From Tritrichomonas foetus (Eukaryota > Parabasalia > Tritrichomonadida > Tritrichomonadidae), in assembly GCA_001839685.1 (NCBI GenBank), contig MLAK01000827.1, positions 1 to 64,000 of the forward strand: a DNA stretch of 64,000 bases, in the 5' to 3' direction. Below the pieces are notes generated by a model. It had not been told where the DNA came from and did not search any database. It worked only from the letters and a program-made list of their open reading frames with translations. Shown here piece by piece: positions 41,869-51,870 of the stretch. Within the stretch, counting starts at the first letter, position 1. Every line of letters begins with the position of its first letter. A program made the position numbers and the translations under genes.

Positions 41869-42303
41869 TTAGTGAATTTTGATTTTTTGATGTGATTGAC
41901 AATACAAAGCCAAGAAAGAAAAAAGTGTCATTAATGATCCAATCACAAGAACACCAATTTGCATCTTCTTTAGAATCCATCCATATGCAATTACTTGAAT
42001 AAAGATCCATGGCCAAATAAGAGTACCTGGAATTGTTAAAATAATTAATCCAAAATTTCTTGTTTTTGAAAAAGCTGCCATAAACACACCCAAAATCGAA
42101 AGACACCCAAAGATTACAAATAAAGTAATTCCTGGAACTAAAAATGTTTTAATTCCATACTTTTCTTTCATTGGGTTTGAATCAATACCAATTAATCGAC
42201 CAGTTGGATCTTGAATGAATTTCATTCCTCCAAATAGAGCAGATATTCCCATAAACAGTGCACATATGGTGGCAAGAAGGCAGCACATCAATTCATACAC
42301 CAT
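41869..42303 (-). CDS. Small four-helix membrane protein
   Basis: A 144-residue protein with four hydrophobic helices, at about 5-26, 53-76, 82-104 and 115-137, and short loops. The first acts as an uncleaved signal anchor. There are no charged residues inside the helices that would suggest a transporter, and no known motif. Tetraspan proteins of this size occur widely with unknown roles. The 335 bp to the PARP-like gene, which runs the other way, must hold both promoters. Confidence 0.65.
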   Translation of the reverse strand: MVYELMCCLLATICALFMGISALFGGMKFIQDPTGRLIGIDSNPMKEKYGIKTFLVPGITLFVIFGCLSILGVFMAAFSKTRNFGLIILTIPGTLIWPWIFIQVIAYGWILKKMQIGVLVIGSLMTLFSFLALYCQSHQKIKIH

Positions 42304-42638
42304 TAAAAGTTACAGGAAAGGTGATATTGTTAATTGTGAAATCACCTTACACTTTGTAAATACGACGGTTTCTTTCAATGAGAATTTGGCATTTTATTTT
42401 ATATCAAGCATCGAAGTTTTTTACATCATGATTCATGAAGGAGATTGCTTTGTTGATGAATTAGTTGACACGCTTCATGAAAACGATAAGACATCTAATC
42501 ATTACCAATCAACAATCTTATAAATGAATATTAATTCATTATTAAACAGTTATAATATATATATCATATTCATTTAAAAATTGACATCGAAAGAAATTTT
42601 CTATTATGGCAGAATAAATTGAATGATCAAAATTTTTC
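42304..42638. other. Divergent intergenic spacer
   Basis: Holds the promoters of the four-helix membrane protein and the PARP-like gene. An open stretch here has no usable start and is ignored. Confidence 0.5.
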
Positions 42639-44081
42639 ATGAGTGATTTCGAAGATGGAGAAGAAGTCTGGGTTGGAATAGATGATAATGATGACGAAAA
42701 AGTAATTTTTTCACCTGATGATACTGATCAGTTTTATGATTTCAGTGTTTTTAACCTGATTATAGATATCTGTAATAATTATTTTCCGATGTGCAACGTT
42801 CAAATGAAAGATAGCATCATTTCATTTAAAATTCCACGTTGTTTAATATTTTCACCTTTACTTCAAATAGTATGTGGTTTTTATCATGACGACACTGTCG
42901 TCGAAATTTCATTAGTTTTTCAAAAACCATCATGGACAGAGAAATTAAATAGTTTTTCTATAACAAACCCAGTTTTTAAACAAAATTTTGTTGGTAGGCC
43001 TTTAATTAATGATGTTATTATTAATTTCTTTTCATCAAGTTTCAAGCCAAAAGCTAAGTATCAATTAATAGAATGCATGCTTAATTCCATGTTCTCAAAT
43101 TGGTTTTCAACACCAAAACAAGTCAACACTTTTCCTTTGCTTTATGATGATTGTCCTTTAATTTACCTCATATTTGAAATTGTTGAAGCCTTTTTGGATA
43201 TTCAAGACCATTGTTGTATCTGTAGAACTGGACTACCATTTTCCGTAATTAAACCATCTGTTTGTGATTCTAAATTATGTTCATTCAGATTCGATGAGAT
43301 TGGAATTGGAACATCTGTCGCCCAAGAAATAAAACGTGATCCATTGGCTGCTGATTTACTCATTTCTATTTTCGCAAGCTGTACAGATGAGCGATATATG
43401 AATCCAAAACCACATGAATCACTAATGAGAAACTCTGCTGTGATATTTGATAATCTACCATCAATGACAGAAATTCTTAATACTTGTAATAATGATACTG
43501 ATATTTGTAAAAAATATGGACATGACACTCTTGAGTTACTTCGATGGATCATTTTATCAAACAAATCTCAAATTATTTCGCTTCCACCACAACTGAGAAT
43601 TAATGAAGTTTCTTCACCATTCCAATTCATGACACTTATTGCAACACTTTCAGCTGAAAAGCAATTCATATCGCGTAAAACAACAAATGGTAGCATTTTC
43701 ATGTGGCATGGTAGTGATGGTGGAAGATGGCATTCAATTATAAGAAATGGATTATGGAACATGTCAAAAACAGACTGTGTCAATGGTGATGCTTATGGCC
43801 AAGGTATTTATCTTGCTAATAATTCTAGCATATCACATGGTTATTCACTAAGTACGACAAATCTCTACAATAAATCACAATTAGGCACACAATTAAGTTT
43901 GATTGCTTTATGTGAAGTTGCATGTGTAAAAGAATTGATAAATCATGGTCAGATTTGTACCCTCACAGATGAAAAGGCATGCATTGTTAGATTCATTTTT
44001 TGTTCATATGGACTAAATCCTGTTGATTTGACAAATATGCAAAATATACCAACAATGGAGGATATAGTTAAATTTTTGTGA
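42639..44081 (+). CDS. PARP6/8-like mono-ADP-ribosyltransferase
   Basis: A 480-residue protein with a PARP catalytic domain at about 345-470. The NAD-binding HGS is at 357-359, followed by WHSIIRNGL, then the tyrosine motif AYGQGIYL (385-392) and SSISHGYS. These follow PARP6/PARP8 of animals closely, including the WHSILRNGL and AYGKGIYL segments. The PARP1-type catalytic Glu is not evident, which indicates mono-ADP-ribosylation. A cysteine cluster (C192, C193, C195, C209, C214) matches the cysteine-rich segment that PARP6/8 proteins carry upstream of the catalytic domain and may bind zinc. The N-terminal 180 residues resemble a UBC/RWD-like fold only loosely. Targets are unknown. Confidence 0.88.
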   Translation: MSDFEDGEEVWVGIDDNDDEKVIFSPDDTDQFYDFSVFNLIIDICNNYFPMCNVQMKDSIISFKIPRCLIFSPLLQIVCGFYHDDTVVEISLVFQKPSWTEKLNSFSITNPVFKQNFVGRPLINDVIINFFSSSFKPKAKYQLIECMLNSMFSNWFSTPKQVNTFPLLYDDCPLIYLIFEIVEAFLDIQDHCCICRTGLPFSVIKPSVCDSKLCSFRFDEIGIGTSVAQEIKRDPLAADLLISIFASCTDERYMNPKPHESLMRNSAVIFDNLPSMTEILNTCNNDTDICKKYGHDTLELLRWIILSNKSQIISLPPQLRINEVSSPFQFMTLIATLSAEKQFISRKTTNGSIFMWHGSDGGRWHSIIRNGLWNMSKTDCVNGDAYGQGIYLANNSSISHGYSLSTTNLYNKSQLGTQLSLIALCEVACVKELINHGQICTLTDEKACIVRFIFCSYGLNPVDLTNMQNIPTMEDIVKFL

Positions 44082-44339
44082 AAGAAACCTGATCAAAATT
44101 TTTTTTTTTTTAAAAAAAAAAAAATAAATAAACGGATATATATTGTTTCATCAATAAATATTGTTGTATAAATTCGCTTTTTTATTAGTTTTACTCATTT
44201 GTAATCATCATGGTCAATATAAATGAATCATATAAATATGATCTCCTTATCACACCTGATTGTCTTTGCGTTTTTTGTCAATTAGCTAGTTAAAACCATT
44301 TGTGAATGATAGTCTTTAAAAGAATATTATTATAGGGCT

Positions 44340-44370
44340 CGGAGTTGTGGCATAGGCAAAGGTAACTCCG
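44340..44370. ncRNA. Possible small structured RNA (hairpin in GC-rich island)
   Basis: CGGAGTT (44340-44346) pairs exactly with AACTCCG (44364-44370) around a 17-base loop, inside a 45-base island of raised G+C content. It is not a tRNA and I do not recognise it as a known snRNA. It may be part of a longer RNA gene or chance. Confidence 0.25.
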
Positions 44371-44385
44371 TCGTATGCAATAAAA

Positions 44386-44444
44386 ATAATAACAATAATA
44401 ATAATAATAACAATAATAATAATAATAACAATAATAATAATAAA
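44386..44444 (+). repeat. Trinucleotide microsatellite (AAT/AAC units)
   Basis: About twenty ATA-type triplets with a C replacing T every fifth or sixth unit, forming a regular AACAATAATAATAAT super-period. Confidence 0.85.
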
Positions 44445-44548
44445 ATGATCTTAAATTAGATGAATGAACTGATATTCATATATACAGTGGCATTCACTAA
44501 TTTTTTTAGGAAAAAAAAATCCCCAGATACAGGGGAAATAAACGAGTT

Positions 44549-46372
44549 TTATTTTTTTTGAATTATCAAAGGATTGTTCGGAGGTGTCCTTTGAATATTA
44601 ATTTGGAATTTCTTTTGAAGATCGTTGGTTTTTGTTGTATTTTTTGGTGAATTTCTAAAACAATTTCCTCCATTATTCTCACTTTCCATTTCTTCCTGTC
44701 TAGAATTCAGTTCATTAAAAGGTGATTGAATAATGGTGGCCTTTCCAGCAACCTCATCATCATCGTTTCTAATAGAAACCAACGTTTTCACAGAGTTTCC
44801 AGAATTTGATGTTTTATGCGATTTTGTTGAGTGGTTGATGTTGGATGGTTCAAGTAAAGGTGTTGTTTTTTTGGCTTGGTAAGTTCCTGCTCCTGATCTG
44901 CCAAGAAATTTACCAGCAAGAAGTTTGTTTCCTTTATAGTTGAGCTCATGTAAGTCATTTACAGCACGAGTGTAATTACTGCTATCATTAAAAGTGACAA
45001 TTAATGAAACTGTATCATTATCTTTTTTTTTTTCAATTCCTATGTAATTTATTTGACCATAGGGATGGCACAGATCCATTGCATTATTCGCTGAAAAGCC
45101 TGTAGGTATATTTGAAATAAGTAAAGTATTCATTGAGTGAATTTTTCGAATGGCTTCTTTATACTTGCCCATTGTGATATTAATTTTATAGCCTGGTACA
45201 ACTGCATAAACTTTCATTGGATTTCTATCATTTAATAAAAATGGTTTATGATCAATCAAGGCTATTGTTTGGTCAATTCCTTCATAAGATGCGAAAGTGA
45301 CATTAAAAAATGGAAAATGATCATTTTTCATTTTTTTATTACCAATTTCGATTTTACTGATGGTTAAATTCAATTCAGCAAGAAATTCTCTAACATTATC
45401 TTCTGTTGTTTCAGGGGGAAAGTTATAAAGGGTTAATAATGTATTACAATAGGAAGCTTGAAAAATATTTGATTGAATTAAATTATGAGCTGATTCAGAA
45501 TGAATAAAAGTCACAAACCCATAAATATCTTCTTTCTCTTCAGGAAAAACAACAGAAGATTTAAAGACAGGACCAAAATCTTCAACCATTTGTCGAAACT
45601 TATAATCTTCCAAATCTTCTTCAAGTATGATTTTTATTTTCCATCGTTCAATTGACTCCATCGTTTCTTTGTCAACATACCAATTCACATAGATAGGATT
45701 TCTTGGATCATACATATCTGAAAAGTTATATCGATTTAATAATTCTTGTGCAATATCAACAGTTTCAACTAACAAAGTGGCATGGCTTTTCCTATCATGA
45801 ACTCTGTTGATTTGACAGAAATAAGTATTTATTCCATCACAAAAAGTTTCTTTAAATTCATCTTCTTTTATTTTTTCTGGTAAATTCGAAAATCTGATGA
45901 TTGGAAGATCAAATAAATCATCAGAAACTTGGATTCCTATGGGTAACTTTTTCATAAATGAAATTGTTCGAAGTGCTGCTTCATTATCATTAAAATTGAC
46001 AGTAAAAAGATTATACTTGAATGTTTCTGTGACTTTGATTTTATCAGAAAAACAATTCATAAATTCTTCAAACGGTTTTTGTGCGCGCAAATTTTCGGGT
46101 ATATGACAGAAAAATAATCTATTGATATTTTGTGATATGGAATAAGGCAAAATTTGAAAAATGTCTTGCTCGTTAATTGGAAATTTGAGTGTTTCATGAA
46201 TAAAGTCGAAAAATTGAGGTGGCGTGATAGCTGTATTAAATTCAAAAATTGGAAATGATTTCCATCGTCCGAGAAATTTCAAATCTTGTGATTGAGAAAC
46301 ATCGATTAAGTGAATGCAATCCTGCTCTTCTAAATTGAAAATAGTATAATATTTAGAGCATAGCAGGTTCAT
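44549..46372 (-). CDS. Multi-RRM RNA-binding protein
   Basis: The first ATG is at 46372, giving 607 residues. Four divergent RNA-recognition motifs can be traced at about 85-160, 170-245, 325-405 and 425-500. The last is the clearest, with NTLLISNIPTGFS as RNP2 and VSLIVTFNDSSNYTRAV as RNP1 region. The row of four and the size of about 600 recall poly(A)-binding protein, but the RNP motifs are weak and the C-terminal MLLE domain is not seen. The last 100 residues are disordered and Asn/Ser/Thr-rich. A role in mRNA binding is likely. PABP identity is possible but unproven. Confidence 0.7.
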   Translation of the reverse strand: MNLLCSKYYTIFNLEEQDCIHLIDVSQSQDLKFLGRWKSFPIFEFNTAITPPQFFDFIHETLKFPINEQDIFQILPYSISQNINRLFFCHIPENLRAQKPFEEFMNCFSDKIKVTETFKYNLFTVNFNDNEAALRTISFMKKLPIGIQVSDDLFDLPIIRFSNLPEKIKEDEFKETFCDGINTYFCQINRVHDRKSHATLLVETVDIAQELLNRYNFSDMYDPRNPIYVNWYVDKETMESIERWKIKIILEEDLEDYKFRQMVEDFGPVFKSSVVFPEEKEDIYGFVTFIHSESAHNLIQSNIFQASYCNTLLTLYNFPPETTEDNVREFLAELNLTISKIEIGNKKMKNDHFPFFNVTFASYEGIDQTIALIDHKPFLLNDRNPMKVYAVVPGYKINITMGKYKEAIRKIHSMNTLLISNIPTGFSANNAMDLCHPYGQINYIGIEKKKDNDTVSLIVTFNDSSNYTRAVNDLHELNYKGNKLLAGKFLGRSGAGTYQAKKTTPLLEPSNINHSTKSHKTSNSGNSVKTLVSIRNDDDEVAGKATIIQSPFNELNSRQEEMESENNGGNCFRNSPKNTTKTNDLQKKFQINIQRTPPNNPLIIQKK

Positions 46373-46694
46373 CAAAATAGAAATTTAAACTTTTTCAATA
46401 GTGATTTTATCAAAATAAAGGAATTATTAAATTTTACTTTGACTTGGTCATAACTCCCTATCTGAGATTATTTATGCATGTAAATTGATATATTATTTAT
46501 AATAAGACTAGAAGCATTGATTTATAATATAATTTAGATAAATATTTAATACAAAGAAAGATATTTAGAAAAAATCTTTTTCCATGACTTTTTCTCAAAA
46601 GATGATATTTGAAATTGAAGTGAAATCTGGTCATAAGTTATTTTATATCACATGTCTGAGAGGGTAGCGGTTAGGTTTGGCCTTTCGATTAGAA
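46373..46694. other. Divergent promoter spacer
   Basis: AT-rich. The last 20 bases (TTCGATTAGAAATG) carry an initiator-like region close to the S18 start codon. Confidence 0.5.
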
Positions 46695-47159
46695 ATGCCT
46701 TTGGAGGTTACAGATCCTTCCGCCTTCCGTGATATGGTTCGTATGCTCGCTACAAACGTAGATGGACGCAAACCACTCTACCTCGCACTTACAAACATCG
46801 CAGGTCTCGGCCGCAGATTCTCACATGCCGTTTGCCGCCGTGCTGGCCTTGACCCACTCCGCCGTGCCGGAACACTCACTGCTCAAGAAGAAGAACGTAT
46901 CGTTGCTATTATTCAAAACCCAGTCGAAAACGGAATCCCAGTTTGGATGCTCAACCGCCGCTTCGATCGTGCCACAGGTAAAGATTTACAATGGGCTGGA
47001 ACTGATCTCGGTGCCAACCTTCGTAACGACATCGAAAGAATGAAGAAGATGAGGATGAAGCGTGGTATCCGCCACGGTCTCCACCTCAAAGTTCGTGGTC
47101 AGTGCACGAAATCCACAGGTCGTCGTGGAACTGCTGTTGGTGTCGAACGTAAGAAGTAA
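46695..47159 (+). CDS. RPS18: 40S ribosomal protein S18 (uS13)
   Basis: The ATG at 46695 gives 154 residues, two more than human S18; an upstream TTG at 46677 is not used. The family marks are clear: NTNVDGRK-like start (residues 22-29), AGLGRRFSHAVCRRAGLD, TLTAQEEERI, IPVWMLNRR, and the terminal helix and tail KVRGQCTKSTGRRGTAVGV. The protein sits in the head of the small subunit, contacts both tRNAs and forms a bridge to the large subunit. Codons are the most GC-rich in the window, as expected for strong expression. The stop is followed by A, making TAAA, the usual trichomonad poly(A) signal. Confidence 0.97.
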   Translation: MPLEVTDPSAFRDMVRMLATNVDGRKPLYLALTNIAGLGRRFSHAVCRRAGLDPLRRAGTLTAQEEERIVAIIQNPVENGIPVWMLNRRFDRATGKDLQWAGTDLGANLRNDIERMKKMRMKRGIRHGLHLKVRGQCTKSTGRRGTAVGVERKK

Positions 47160-47723
47160 ACAAATATTTTTTTATTAATTTTTATCTTTTAATTTCTTTT
47201 TAGAGCTTTTAACTACACTTTTTCAATGAAGTCCAACATTCAATTCCATTTAAATTTGGTATGATGTTAATGATGGTTTTGGATGGAAAAATGATTTTCA
47301 TTAATTTTTCAATATGCTTTCATAGTATTCATATTCATCAAATTATCATTTAAAAATGCAAGATTTTGATAGTATCAACTATTTTATTTCGATTGTTCGA
47401 TATTTCTGTGAAGTTTGATGTGTCCGAAAAATTTTGAATGAATACGATAAAGATAATTCACAAAATGGTCAATTCTGCTTTCTTCTATACGGGCTTCTCT
47501 AGTGAATATTTTCAACTAGAAAATCGGTGAATAATTATGTGTAGAACAGTGTAAACATAGTTGATCATCAAAATGAGAAAAAGTTCATGTTTCTCAAAAT
47601 TTTATCTTTGAGGAAAAAGAAAAAGTGACAGAAAAGCTTCATTATTTCAATACTTTATTTGAAATATTTCCCGTTATTGAAAGAAAAAAAAAACGTTACA
47701 ATGTACGTTTAAACCCAGTCAAA
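47160..47723. other. Intergenic spacer
   Basis: AT-rich. The reading frame of the next gene is open upstream from a GTG at 47625 but without an ATG until 47724, so this part is taken as leader. Confidence 0.5.
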
Positions 47724-49457
47724 ATGAATCTTCCCAAGCTTCCTGGGTATGTCTTTTATGACCCTCGAAAAACCGACTACAGGAAACCGCAAATACTTAC
47801 AGTCGCGAAGAACACGACCGGTGTGCTTATGGGGTCCCGCCCAAACCGTCCCGAAGACCTCGAACATTCAGTCGCATTAAGATCTGAAACAATTACCACA
47901 AGAGCGCCACCGCGTGAGCCCGTCACGACATTCCCTGATTATATTCCAGCCCACGTCGCCTACGAGCACTTAGTTCTTCGATTTTATGCATATTTCCGCG
48001 AAACGATTCCTGAAAGCAATGACGAAACATATCGTGTCCGTTATGTCAAAATACATGTTTACCTTGAAGATGACACTGTCATGATCGAAGAGAATCATGT
48101 GAGGAATAGTGGAATGGCGCAGGGTGTCCTTTTACGTCGTATGAAGGTCATCAATCCAGATATTCAGCCGAGCGGATCATTTTACAAGATCTCCGATTTC
48201 AATGTCGGCCAATCAATGGAAATATTCGGAATCGTTTATCGTCTCTACGCATGCGACAAATTCACAGAAGACTACTTCGAATCGATTGGAGCCACTCTGA
48301 ATCCATTCGAAGAGCCTCCTGACGATTTATATTCGATCAAGCGAAAAATCACCGAAAGGCCAATTAGAGTCTCCTACATCAATACAGACAAGACCAATCT
48401 TCGCAGGTTCCTCGACTTTGACGGAAAGGTTCTTCGCTTCTACTCAACGTGGGATGATCGAAAAGCTCTTTTTGGCGAAAAGAGGAAGTTCGTTCTTCAC
48501 TTTTATTTGGTCGATGGCACAATTGAAATTCGTCAGATTCTTCCAGTCAACTCCGGGCGCGATCCAGTCTCGAGGTTCCTTATGAGAACCTTGCTCAAGA
48601 AGCCAGGAACTAACGAATACTATGAAGATAAAGATCTTTACATCGGCCAAGTAGTTGATGTATTTAGTCGCCAGTTTATCCTCTATGATGCTGACGAGTT
48701 TACGAAGAACTTTTTGGACAACAAATACGGGCCACACAACTGGACGCCACTCAAAATTGAGGAGGCTGCTTCCAGACTCCGCAAGCAACAAGAACTGCCA
48801 CCTTACAATGGCTGGGGAAGTGAAGAAGACAGCAGAGGCTATTGCTATTCACTTCACCCGAAGCCACCTCGCAAGGATATCGTCAAATTCATCACAAAAG
48901 ATGGAATGCTTCTTCGTTTCGCTGCAAAATTCAAGTATCCTCAGCCACAAGACAAAAACAGAAAATTCGTTATTGTCTACTACTTGGCAGACGATACTGT
49001 TGCTGTTTTCGAAGTCCAAGAAAGGAACTCTGGATTCCGTGGAGGCAAGTTCTTGCAAAGAGACCGCTACCGAAACATGGCTGCTGGTGGTCGCTATTTC
49101 ACTGCTTCTGATTTCAAAGTTGGTATTGACGTTACCATTAATAAGTACGAATTTACTACATCGGTGGCAGATGAATATGCAATGAGTTACATGGAATCTT
49201 TACCAGATGACTTCCCACAAGCTGACCTGTTCGAAATCATTTGCAAGATAAGGCGCGAGAAAGACCAAATTGAAACAATGCGTAAACAAATTGAATCACA
49301 TGATAAAGACCTCATCGGTTATGTTGATCCTGACGTTGCAGTTTCTGTCATTCAGAGCTGCTTCAGAATCGAGAACCATGAGGCTTGGACAATCGTTAGA
49401 AGATTTGCTGAAGAAGCCGGATTCGACTACTTCAGCTTCATTTCTTCACTTTCTTAA
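47724..49457 (+). CDS. EFHC1/Rib72-like DM10 axonemal protein
   Basis: The ATG at 47724 gives 577 residues. The start NLPKLPGYVFYDPRKTDYRKPQ corresponds to the N-terminal motif of EFHC1 (LPFLPGTSFKD). Three DM10 domains follow at about 82-190, 233-340 and 391-500. Each has an LRFYAYF/VLRFYSTW-type strand, a YLxDDTVxIxE strand and a bipartite NSG or N-x-GRDP element. The C-terminal 60 residues hold a degenerate EF-hand-like region. EFHC1 and Rib72 lie inside the A-tubule of axonemal doublets and stabilise the protofilament ribbon. Trichomonads have several flagella, so the role should be the same. Confidence 0.92.
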   Translation: MNLPKLPGYVFYDPRKTDYRKPQILTVAKNTTGVLMGSRPNRPEDLEHSVALRSETITTRAPPREPVTTFPDYIPAHVAYEHLVLRFYAYFRETIPESNDETYRVRYVKIHVYLEDDTVMIEENHVRNSGMAQGVLLRRMKVINPDIQPSGSFYKISDFNVGQSMEIFGIVYRLYACDKFTEDYFESIGATLNPFEEPPDDLYSIKRKITERPIRVSYINTDKTNLRRFLDFDGKVLRFYSTWDDRKALFGEKRKFVLHFYLVDGTIEIRQILPVNSGRDPVSRFLMRTLLKKPGTNEYYEDKDLYIGQVVDVFSRQFILYDADEFTKNFLDNKYGPHNWTPLKIEEAASRLRKQQELPPYNGWGSEEDSRGYCYSLHPKPPRKDIVKFITKDGMLLRFAAKFKYPQPQDKNRKFVIVYYLADDTVAVFEVQERNSGFRGGKFLQRDRYRNMAAGGRYFTASDFKVGIDVTINKYEFTTSVADEYAMSYMESLPDDFPQADLFEIICKIRREKDQIETMRKQIESHDKDLIGYVDPDVAVSVIQSCFRIENHEAWTIVRRFAEEAGFDYFSFISSLS

Positions 49458-49676
49458 GTTTTATAGCATTTTCATTCTCCTTATCTTTTTTTAAAAATAA
49501 TTCCCTTCATGTTTGTTTGTTTTTTTTATCAATTTGATTATTCTTTGATCATATGAATATTAATATTGATATTGTTTCAGTGTTTCTCAACAACGCAATT
49601 TGAAATGCTAGTTATACATGGAATGTTCAACAAACTAAAATAACAATGGGAAAATAATTTGATAAACAAACATTTA
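49458..49676. other. Short convergent spacer
   Basis: AT-rich; no gene seen. Confidence 0.5.
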
Positions 49677-51870
49677 TTAATAAACAGAATATAGTTTTCC
49701 GTCGAAAGATGGCGCTTGGATTGTTATATGATTTACATGATTTCCAACCTCGCTGATTTCTTTTGGAGGATGTGGTTTGTGTCCATCCTTGGCAACTGGA
49801 TTCAAAAGAATTCCTTTGGGCGATCCAATTGAGAAAATTTCACTTTGGGAGTTCTTGTGAATGTGGCCTTGATGATCAACTTCATCGCTGTTGTCAATGT
49901 GGACGTGATGTTCCTCTCTGTGGCCCATTCCAGCGCCATCAATTGGAGCGGATACTGCCGAATTTTTCATGTGGAGAGGCGGAATGAGAGTCGAAAGATC
50001 ATCCATGCTTGAAACGAGATGAGGTGACTTCGCATTTGGTTGCATTGACGTTAATACTTGATATTGATTCTGGTGTTGATGTTGTTGTTGATGTGTTTGT
50101 GTGTGTGGTGGTTTAGTAGTGTCGATTGTGGGGAATGAGGGCGATTGAGGTGCGTAGTGAGGTGTTCGATTGAGTGAATTTTGAATATATATAGGATTAA
50201 TATTGGAGTTTGTCATTAATGAATTCGAGTGGGGAATGGAAAGCTGATTTGGTGGGGTGTTAATTAGGCTTATGGCGTTTGAAGGATTAATATTTGGAGG
50301 AATTGGGTTATTTGGCGGGAGGCCCTGGTATGGTGGTGTTTGTTGGATCTGCTGGGAATGGTTGAGAAGTTGGGATGGCATGACTGATGAGAATTCTGGG
50401 ATTTGAGGAGGAGTTGGTTGAACCTGTTGGGGAAAGCTTTGTGATGCAAAATTAGGTGTGTAATTTGGTTGTGGTGTTGGATCAATTCTCTGGAATTGTT
50501 GAACAGGATTGGAAAATTGGATCTGTTGTTGATTAATTTGTTGGTTAATTTGTGGACCAATTTGTTGATTAATTTGTGGACCAATTTGTTGGTTAATTTG
50601 TGGACNNNNNNNNNNNNNNNNNNNNNNNNNNNNNNNNNNNNNNNNNNNNNNNNNNNNNNNNNNNNNNNNNNNNNNNNNNNNNNNNNNNNNNNNNNNNNNN
50701 NNNNNNNNNNNNNNNNNNNNNNNNNNTTTGTGGACCAATTTGTTGATTAATTTGTGGTGAATTTCCAACTTGTGGAGAGTTCATCATTCTCGGTATTTGT
50801 TGTGCAATTTGCTGGATTTGTGATGGATTGATTATTGCTGGTGAGTTGGCAATGAATTGTGGTGGTTTTGTAAACGGTGGAGTATTGGGATAGTAAACAA
50901 CCTTCTGGGCTTGTTGGATAGGCGGAGCTTGCTGATTACGGATATCTTCTTGTACTTTAATATTGATATCATGAGAATTTCCATTATTTATTTTTATTAT
51001 TTTGTTTTCATTTGCTGCATTGACCATCCGACCTGGTTGTTCATTTTGTTCGTTGTGAAAGTGAGGTGAATTCATATTAATAAAATTATTATTCATATTG
51101 TAGTTTAAATTGTTATTCATATTGATATTGATAATGTTATTATTGGATGAATTGAGTTGGCTTTTTATATGTTCAACATTTTGAACGAGGTTCTTTAATC
51201 TTCTTATTGCAGGCCTATCGACATGTATGCTGTTTGAATCCTGGGCAGAAGGTTTCAAAATTAATCCATCTTTGGCAAGTTCTTTTTGTAGTTGTTTGTA
51301 TTTGTATCTGCACTGAACGTCTGATCTGTTTCCCATTTTGGAAGCTATCAATGTCCAGCTTTTGTCGCCAGATTTGTCGATAACTTGAATAAGCCTTTCC
51401 TCCTCCTCTTTCGTCCATTTGTCTTTCCTTATCGTAGGGTCGATAACTCTGTACCATCTCTGGCTGCACTGCGAGCGGGTTCTTCCATTTCCGACAAAAT
51501 ACGATATGGCGGTCCAATTTTCAATGCCGTTCCTATAAACCCCAGCAAGGAGACGCTGGTCTTCATAGCTTGTCCAAGCGCGAGTCTTTCTCCGTAAATT
51601 GTTGTTTTTCGAATCGTTCATATTATAGTCCTTTGGGGGTGGAATTGGATCGGCTTCAATTTGCAAAATTGCGTTCATTTTGTCGATGGGGTCAGTAAAA
51701 TTAATTAATTTGGAAAAAATTGCACATGCTTTATCATATGGTATTAATTTCAATAGAAACTGCTCAGCTGTTCTTTCGAGGGTGTCAATCACATCAGGTC
51801 TTGTAGCAAGCAATTCTTCGGGAATATAAGAAATGCATACATCTACTAAAGCTTGTATAGAATTCGTCAT
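49677..51870 (-). CDS. Two-repeat Myb/SANT protein with Q/N/P-rich tail, spanning an assembly gap
   Basis: From an ATG at 51870. A helical N-terminus (1-75) is followed by two Myb/SANT repeats: W99/W119/W139 and W152/W172/Y189. These are similar to trichomonad Myb factors and SNAPc-type proteins that bind promoter DNA. The rest is Asn/Gln/Pro-rich and disordered, like an activation or aggregation-prone domain. Two separate open frames (51870-50593 and 50768-49677) are one gene: both read the repeat INQQIGPQ at the gap, and they are out of frame only because the N run has an arbitrary length of 121. The gap must be a multiple of three. The protein ends SFDGKLYSVY. Confidence 0.85.
50527..50757. 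repeat. 24-bp coding minisatellite with internal gap
   Basis: The plus-strand unit CAATTTGTTGATTAATTTGT plus GGAC (24 bases) codes on the minus strand for the octapeptide INQQIGPQ. About three units lie left of the gap and one right of it. The phase on the two sides predicts a true gap of 15 + 24k bases. Confidence 0.85.
50606..50726. other. Assembly gap (121 N)
   Basis: Unresolved bases inside the minisatellite of the Myb gene. Confidence 0.95.

Larger units (their letters stand above)
44082..44548. other. Convergent spacer with hairpin and trinucleotide repeat
   Basis: A T12/A13 run at about 44098-44123, an exact 7-bp hairpin at 44340-44370, and a trinucleotide repeat of ATA/ACA units at 44386-44444. 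No protein gene seen. Confidence 0.6.

Noticed and set aside
42215..42523. 102-codon open frame in the divergent spacer
   Set aside because: It overlaps the start of the four-helix membrane gene on the other strand and lacks a good start; composition is spacer-like.
46677..46694. Longer S18 start at TTG
   Set aside because: The ATG at 46695 gives the normal S18 length and N-terminus.
47625..47723. Longer EFHC1-like start at GTG
   Set aside because: No ATG; the family N-terminal motif begins right after the ATG at 47724.
48444..48791. Minus-strand open frame within the EFHC1-like gene
   Set aside because: Shadow frame of a well-supported gene with strong codon bias.
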